Assembly: GCA_031262285.1 (NCBI GenBank)
Contig: JAISHZ010000129.1
Location: 1 to 16,676 of the forward strand
Origin: Lachnospiraceae bacterium
GTDB lineage: Bacteria; Bacillota_A; Clostridia; Lachnospirales; Lachnospiraceae
DNA length: 16,676 nucleotides
Direction of reading: 5' to 3'
The position numbers and the translations under genes were made by a program. Within the stretch, counting starts at the first letter, position 1, and every line of letters starts with the position of its first letter. The notes under the pieces were generated by a model. It ran no database searches and was not told the DNA's origin. It worked only from the letters and a program-made list of their open reading frames with translations. Shown one piece after another: positions 12,195 through 16,676 of the stretch.

Positions 12195-13242
12195 ACTTGA
12201 TAATGATTTTGATAGCGATTTTATCACGCTGCTTGCGCATGAAAAAAATATACCGATGTATGTATCAATTGAGTTACTGACAAGTTGCAATTGGAATTGT
12301 GCACATTGTTATTTAGTCAATCATTCCAACTCGGGCATATCACAAGCAAAAATATTTCAGATTTTTAATGAACTAAGAAATTTAGGAACAAAAGACTTAG
12401 TTTTAACTGGTGGCGAGATTTTCACACGACCCGACATTATGGATATTATTAGCAGAGCGCGCAAAATGGGTTTTCGTGTAAGTTTGTTTAGTAATGCGTC
12501 GTTATTAAATGAAAATATAGTTGATAAATTAGTCGAATGGGCAGTTTACGAATATTCGTGTACAATTTTTTCAATTGTGGATGAGGTTCATGATAAATTA
12601 ACTGGAGTAAATGGTTCGTTAAAATGTGTACTGAAAAATATTAAATTGCTCATGTCGAAGGGTGTAAACGTTGAAGTGAAAACTCCATTAATGATGATGA
12701 ATTATGATACACTACAAGAAACAAAAAAATATTTTGAAGATTTGGGTGTAAAATATGCAATAAATCCAAATATAAGCTTGAAAATGGACGGGTCGGAAAC
12801 AACTAAGGAATTTAGGCTAAATGAAGAATTACTTAGAGGTGTTCTGCCATCTATTGATAATGTCGATGATTTTCGTACATATAGTGACTTAAACAATGAA
12901 ATATGCCCGAATTTGCGATATACGATGACTATAGCTGCAAATGGTGATATCTTTCCATGTAGTTCGTTTTATATGCCTGTTGGTAATGTTTACAAGAAAT
13001 CTTTACATGATATTTGGAATAGTCCTTATTATGTAGACTTGAGAAGTCTACGGCGTAATTCGTTAAAAAATTGTGCGGACTGTGATGATTATGATTTTTG
13101 TTCGTTTTGCCCGGGTACTGCATATTTAGAAGGAGGAGATATGCTAACTTGTTGCGACTCAATAAAGCTAGCTTCTCATATAGGAAGAGATGTTTATTAT
13201 GCAAAACATGAAAAGGAGAGTAAAAATGGAAAACAAGTATGA
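12187..13242 (+). CDS. Radical SAM/SPASM peptide maturase
   Basis: The 351-residue protein holds a radical SAM domain: SIELLTSCNWNCAHCYL with cluster cysteines Cys34, Cys38 and Cys41, then LVLTGGEIFTRPD with the SAM-binding GGE at 75-77. A C-terminal SPASM domain follows. Cys240-x12-Gly253-x4-Cys258, Cys296-x2-Cys299-x5-Cys305-x2-Cys308 and Cys322/Cys323 would bind two auxiliary [4Fe-4S] clusters. The segment GNVYKKSLHDIWNS is typical of SPASM proteins. Enzymes of this type make thioether or carbon-carbon links, epimers or similar changes in RiPP precursors. ATG 12187 is preferred to TTG 12169: AAAAGGGA lies just upstream and the start overlaps the PqqD-like gene. The gene is clearly more AT-rich than the housekeeping genes, suggesting transfer. 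The bond it makes cannot be told from the sequence. Confidence 0.92.
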   Translation: MYKLDNDFDSDFITLLAHEKNIPMYVSIELLTSCNWNCAHCYLVNHSNSGISQAKIFQIFNELRNLGTKDLVLTGGEIFTRPDIMDIISRARKMGFRVSLFSNASLLNENIVDKLVEWAVYEYSCTIFSIVDEVHDKLTGVNGSLKCVLKNIKLLMSKGVNVEVKTPLMMMNYDTLQETKKYFEDLGVKYAINPNISLKMDGSETTKEFRLNEELLRGVLPSIDNVDDFRTYSDLNNEICPNLRYTMTIAANGDIFPCSSFYMPVGNVYKKSLHDIWNSPYYVDLRSLRRNSLKNCADCDDYDFCSFCPGTAYLEGGDMLTCCDSIKLASHIGRDVYYAKHEKESKNGKQV

Positions 13243-13387
13243 AAAGCCAGAATTAAAAGCAGCAAAGATGCTCCCGATTACAATGTGTAAGCATGCAATA
13301 TGTAATGGGAAATCTCACATAGTCACAACACCGGAATTAAAACACGAGTTGAGTGCTATAATTCTTAAGGATGAGAAAGTTGCATAA
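13226..13387 (+). CDS. Candidate RiPP precursor peptide, 53 residues
   Basis: The ORF has a good ribosome binding site (AAAAGGAG about 7 nt before ATG 13226) and overlaps the end of the maturase gene by 17 nt. The N-terminal part MENKYEKPELKAAKMLPI resembles the leaders seen beside PqqD/radical SAM pairs (the YEKPEL type). The middle and C-terminal part has Cys21 and Cys26 (MCKHAICNGKSHIVTTPELK) followed by Ser30, Thr35 and Thr36 and a charged tail ELSAIILKDEKVA. Cysteines N-terminal to possible acceptor residues would suit a sactipeptide- or ranthipeptide-like thioether hairpin, but this is speculation. No double-Gly cleavage site is present. Position, size and neighbours are the main evidence; no family match is claimed. 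Confidence 0.75.
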   Translation: MENKYEKPELKAAKMLPITMCKHAICNGKSHIVTTPELKHELSAIILKDEKVA

Positions 13388-13418
13388 TCTTGTGAACTGA
13401 TTAGTTGACTTTGTGAAA

Positions 13419-13468
13419 AATGAATGAACGAGATTGCATTTATTGTAGTGCAATCTCGTTCATTCATT
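13419..13468 (+). other. Perfect 20-bp hairpin between precursor and transporter genes
   Basis: AATGAATGAACGAGATTGCA and TGCAATCTCGTTCATTCATT form a perfect 20-bp stem with a 10-nt loop, 31 nt after the precursor stop and 15 nt before the transporter start. No T-run follows. It probably protects the precursor mRNA 3' end or attenuates read-through, so that precursor is made in excess over the transporter. Confidence 0.7.
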
Positions 13469-13483
13469 GGAATGGAATTTAAT

Positions 13484-15307
13484 ATGATAAAAAGGATTTT
13501 GTCTTTAATTAAATTACTAATTACGTTATCGCCTTTGCAGGTCATACTAAAAATTATCTTACAGATTTCGTTGGGACTTCTTGGCTCTATGGGGATCCTT
13601 TTTTTGCAAAATGCTATTGATGCAATTGGCGGTTTTATAAAAAATGAAAATAATGGCTATATTGCTCAAATATGGTGCGGGGTATATGTTGTTTCGTTGT
13701 TGGTAGTTGCAGTTGGGAATAATTACATTAATCATACACTCAACATCTCACTTAAGAGAAAACTGAATGATAAAATGGCATCTACTATTATAGATAAACT
13801 AAAAAAAATTGATTACGCCTATTATGAAAGCAAACGATTTCATGATACCCTTGCGCGTATGTCTGATGCACCGGAGGAACAGTTATTTAGTCTGTTTTCG
13901 GATTTGTGTGAAATCGGCGCAAGTTTTGCCGGTGTGTTGGGTTTAGCAGTGATTTTTTTCCAAGCTAATGCGTTATTTGTCATTAGCTTTGTGATCCTCT
14001 TTACGCCGACTGTTTTTCTGATGTTTCGTATTGAAGATATACTAGAAGAAATGTATGATGACCAAACGCCCGACGAACGTGAACTAGGCTACTTATCTGA
14101 GCTTATGGCGAATAAGGATTCGCTAACCGAATTCAAGGTATTCCAAGCATTTCAATACATTGCTAAAAAATGGAATGCCAAGGCGGATATTGTTACAGAG
14201 GAAAGACGTAAAACGGTAAAGCGAGCTGAAATGTATGCCTTCCTGTCCAGTGCTTTGTTACAGTTATGGACGATCAGCACGATAGTTGCGCTTGTCATGC
14301 TTGCGATCAACGGCATACTGACATTCGGAACACTGGTTGCGTTGGCGGCTTCGACTGAAGCTATGATAGCGACCGCCGGGGAATTTTCATTGTTTGCGCG
14401 TGAATTGAGAGCAAATTTAAATATACTGAAGCATTATTTCAAATTCATGAAATTACCTAATATGCCTTTCGAAAAAAGCGTCGCCATATATAATAAACCG
14501 TCTTTTTCAACAATCGAATTTAAAGATGTATTTTTTAAATATCCGGAATTTGACGATGAAGGGAATGTTATCACAAATAGCGATGAAAGCCATGCAGTAT
14601 ATGTTTTGAACGGCTTTAATGCAACCTTTCACACCCAAAAGCATACAGCAATTGTGGGTACCAACGGAAGCGGAAAATCTACAATTGTGAAATTGTTGCT
14701 TGGCTTATATCAACCAAACAAAGGAGAAATTCTTGTGGATGGTCGCAATATTTCAAGCATACCACGTGAGGAGCTTCGCAAATCGTTTTCAGTGCTGTTT
14801 CAAGATTATGGGAAATATCAATTTTCTGTTCGTGAAAATGTCGCGTTACATAACACGAGCAAAATGGATTGTGACCTAGCGATCAAACAAGCATTACGCG
14901 AGTCGGAGTCCGATTCAAAACTTAGCGAAAACTTGGATATGCCATTAGGTAAGCTGGCTGCGGAAGGCATCGGATTATCCGGTGGAGAGTGGCAAAAAAT
15001 TGCATTGGCACGTTCGTTTTTCGAACAGCGTGATGCGTCACAAAATGAGAAATTTGTCATTTGGGACGAACCGACCGCAAGCTTAGATGCCATAGCGGAG
15101 AGCAAACTCTACGATGGACTTTTGAAGCGATTGGACGGAAGCGGCGGAATCATTATTTCACATAGACTGGCGAGCACGCGGTTGGCGGATGAAATTATCG
15201 TTCTGGAAGATGGAAAAACGATTGAAATGGGTGGATTTGATGCATTACTGGCTGCAGATGATCATTTTGCCAAAATGTTCGAAAGTCAACGCGAATGGTA
15301 TGGATGA
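13484..15307 (+). CDS. ABC exporter half-transporter (fused permease and ATPase), first of a pair
   Basis: The 607-residue protein begins with several hydrophobic helices (about residues 10-320, for example LQISLGLLGSMGILFL and GASFAGVLGLAVIFF). It ends in a nucleotide-binding domain: Walker A GTNGSGKST at 392-400, signature LSGGEWQK at 498-505, Walker B FVIWDEPTASLD with Asp528-Glu529, and the H-loop in IIISHRLAS. No N-terminal C39 peptidase domain is present, so it would not cut the leader itself. ATG 13484 is chosen because it lies just 3' of the hairpin with a GGAATGGA sequence before it; the longer frame from 13424 would start inside the hairpin. Exporters of this type next to radical SAM RiPP genes usually export the mature peptide or give immunity. 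Confidence 0.9.
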   Translation: MIKRILSLIKLLITLSPLQVILKIILQISLGLLGSMGILFLQNAIDAIGGFIKNENNGYIAQIWCGVYVVSLLVVAVGNNYINHTLNISLKRKLNDKMASTIIDKLKKIDYAYYESKRFHDTLARMSDAPEEQLFSLFSDLCEIGASFAGVLGLAVIFFQANALFVISFVILFTPTVFLMFRIEDILEEMYDDQTPDERELGYLSELMANKDSLTEFKVFQAFQYIAKKWNAKADIVTEERRKTVKRAEMYAFLSSALLQLWTISTIVALVMLAINGILTFGTLVALAASTEAMIATAGEFSLFARELRANLNILKHYFKFMKLPNMPFEKSVAIYNKPSFSTIEFKDVFFKYPEFDDEGNVITNSDESHAVYVLNGFNATFHTQKHTAIVGTNGSGKSTIVKLLLGLYQPNKGEILVDGRNISSIPREELRKSFSVLFQDYGKYQFSVRENVALHNTSKMDCDLAIKQALRESESDSKLSENLDMPLGKLAAEGIGLSGGEWQKIALARSFFEQRDASQNEKFVIWDEPTASLDAIAESKLYDGLLKRLDGSGGIIISHRLASTRLADEIIVLEDGKTIEMGGFDALLAADDHFAKMFESQREWYG

Positions 15308-15318
15308 GGTGTTTCTAA

Positions 15319-16676
15319 ATGAATACTTTTGCTTATATTTATAAGTTCTTTTTTAAAAAATTACCTAGTGCGTGTATTGTGCTTTTCGCATCTTTATTGG
15401 TTTCTGCAATGGTTCCATCCGCATTGACCATATCGTCCGCGCATTTATTTGACTCGGTATTCGCCATTGTATCACAGCAGCAAGATGCTTCTGCCAAAAT
15501 GCCAACGGTGTTCTTTTTTATGTTTTTATATCTTGGGGTTTACTTATTTGATAATATTTTGGGTTCTCGTGCCGATTTGATTAAGAATGCCGACATTTTT
15601 AATAAAGGAAGTATGTATTTTAAGTCGCAGCTGAACCAAAAAACACTCGAAATCCCGATTATCAACTATGAAAACGCTGATTTCCTCAATGAGTTAGAAG
15701 CAGCAAAAAAAGCAGTTGAGGGAGAGAAAATGTCCTCTTTGTTCTACAGCCAGGCGGAAGCACTCGGAGCGCTTATCGCGCTACTTGGTATTTGTATAAC
15801 GGTTGGAAGTATTAACTGGATGTTGCTTCCTATTAGCGCGTTGTCGCTTGCCCCCTATTTCATAACTCGTATGTTGCGCGGTCGCGACTATGACAAATTG
15901 AAAAGAATACAATTACCGGAACATAGAAAAAAGACATATTTGTGGAAATTGTTCACAGGATCCAGTTCTGTGAAAGAAATGCGGGTTTCAGGATTTAGCG
16001 ATTTCATTTTCAATAAATGGGAAAATACTCGAAAGGAAATTAGGGACAAAGCTTGGGCGATTGAAATGAAAGATGCAAAGATACTTGTTCTTTGCTCCCT
16101 TATACAAGCAATCGGTTTTGCCGGCGCATTTGGGATATTGCAATATTTAACGTATCATAGAAACATTACAATTGGTGAATTCGGTGCAATGTGTATTGCG
16201 TTTAAAGCATTGCAGGATTCAATGAAAAACTTTTTGTATCAAACGGGACGATTGAAAATAACGATGTCCGAGGCGAGCGATTTTATAAGGTTTATGAATC
16301 GTAAATTCAATATGGATGTCGATATTGGCGCAAATGCCACGCCAAATAGCATTTTTCATTCCACGTATAAGGAGAGAGATGGAGATAGTGTAATGCCATG
16401 GGCGAGACTCACAGATGTTTGCTTTGATTATCCGGGAAGCAGCGGTCACGCTATTGACCATGTGAATATGGAAATCAAACGAGGCGCTAAAACAGCAATC
16501 GTCGGTCTCAATGGAAGCGGTAAAAGTACACTGGTAAAGCTTTTACTTGGACTTTATGAACCATCCGTTGGGGTGATCGAACGTTATGGCAATGACGCAT
16601 CCGATGAGAAGAAAGAGCGTTTGGGTAATGACCCATCCATAAAGAATGAGACCGGCGTTGACGAAAGCTTGCAGAA
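15319..16676 (+). CDS. ABC exporter half-transporter, second of a pair, 3' end outside the window
   Basis: The start is ATG 15319 with GAGGTG 7 nt upstream and 11 nt after the first transporter. The 452 visible codons are open to the window edge. Hydrophobic segments (ACIVLFASLLVSAMVPSAL, TVFFFMFLYLGVYLF, ALGALIALLGICITVG, ILVLCSLIQAIGFAGAFGI) form the membrane domain. The Walker A GLNGSGKST lies at 396-404, after an inserted linker (around NATPNSIFHSTYKERDGDS). The signature and Walker B are beyond the window. Adjacent non-identical half-transporters normally form a heterodimer, so this is probably the partner of the previous protein. The stretch after Walker A is charged and polar (NDASDEKKERLGNDPSIK), longer than usual before the Q-loop, which could be an insertion. 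Confidence 0.88.
   Translation, partial: MNTFAYIYKFFFKKLPSACIVLFASLLVSAMVPSALTISSAHLFDSVFAIVSQQQDASAKMPTVFFFMFLYLGVYLFDNILGSRADLIKNADIFNKGSMYFKSQLNQKTLEIPIINYENADFLNELEAAKKAVEGEKMSSLFYSQAEALGALIALLGICITVGSINWMLLPISALSLAPYFITRMLRGRDYDKLKRIQLPEHRKKTYLWKLFTGSSSVKEMRVSGFSDFIFNKWENTRKEIRDKAWAIEMKDAKILVLCSLIQAIGFAGAFGILQYLTYHRNITIGEFGAMCIAFKALQDSMKNFLYQTGRLKITMSEASDFIRFMNRKFNMDVDIGANATPNSIFHSTYKERDGDSVMPWARLTDVCFDYPGSSGHAIDHVNMEIKRGAKTAIVGLNGSGKSTLVKLLLGLYEPSVGVIERYGNDASDEKKERLGNDPSIKNETGVDESLQ

Noticed and set aside
1..16676. CRISPR array, tRNA, rRNA or intact insertion sequence
   Set aside because: No regularly spaced repeats with unique spacers, no cloverleaf with CCA-type features and no transposase were found; the tandem repeats at 5308-5441 are hairpin units without spacers.

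Overview
The window looks like a chromosomal segment of a low-to-moderate GC anaerobic Bacillota, most likely of the class Clostridia. The evidence is a pyruvate formate-lyase locus with its activase, a Clostridia-style 2[4Fe-4S] ferredoxin, strong AGGAGG ribosome binding sites, and the Gram-positive gene order DUF951 - rpsF - ssb - rpsR - gdpP - rplI - dnaB. I cannot name the genus.

Region 1 (1-2760, + strand) is fermentation and redox. The 3' part of a pyruvate formate-lyase (PFL) gene enters from the left but stops before the glycyl-radical domain. Two separately translated small ORFs follow, each with its own strong ribosome binding site. The first (801-995) starts with a stretch collinear with the beginning of a glycyl-radical domain and ends in an unrelated Cys-containing tail. 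The second (1087-1332) is a complete stand-alone glycyl-radical domain with the RVSGYAV glycine loop. A hairpin and a nested inverted-repeat element separate these from pflA, the radical SAM activase. A 56-residue ferredoxin and a bidirectional terminator close the region. The radical-bearing part of PFL therefore seems to be supplied by a separate polypeptide.

Region 2 (2734-9784, - strand) is housekeeping. Reading leftwards it holds a P-loop kinase-like protein, a DUF951 protein, rpsF, ssb, rpsR, gdpP (c-di-AMP phosphodiesterase), rplI, dnaB and a MerR-like protein with a long charged coiled-coil tail. Promoters can be read for the kinase, rpsF and gdpP. The rpsF leader holds a hairpin resembling an S6:S18 autoregulatory site. 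GC-rich palindromic repeats (GCGCGCC-3 nt-GGCGCGC followed by a GGGAGC-type tail) occur three times between gdpP and rplI and once between rpsR and gdpP.

Region 3 (9988-10840, + strand) is one serine esterase gene with its own terminator. It is followed by about 1.1 kb of AT-rich, gene-poor DNA with an orphan reading frame and small repeats.

Region 4 (about 11,780-16,676, + strand) is an AT-rich accessory island that looks like a biosynthetic cluster for a ribosomally made, radical-SAM-modified peptide (RiPP). It has a promoter with a palindrome upstream, a PqqD-like leader-recognition protein, a radical SAM/SPASM maturase, a 53-residue candidate precursor overlapping the end of the maturase gene, a perfect 20-bp hairpin, and two tandem ABC exporter half-transporters. 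The second transporter runs off the window. The likely scheme is that the PqqD-like protein holds the precursor leader, the maturase modifies the core, and the ABC pair exports the product. No leader peptidase or immunity gene is visible. This cluster and the split PFL are the two items most worth follow-up.
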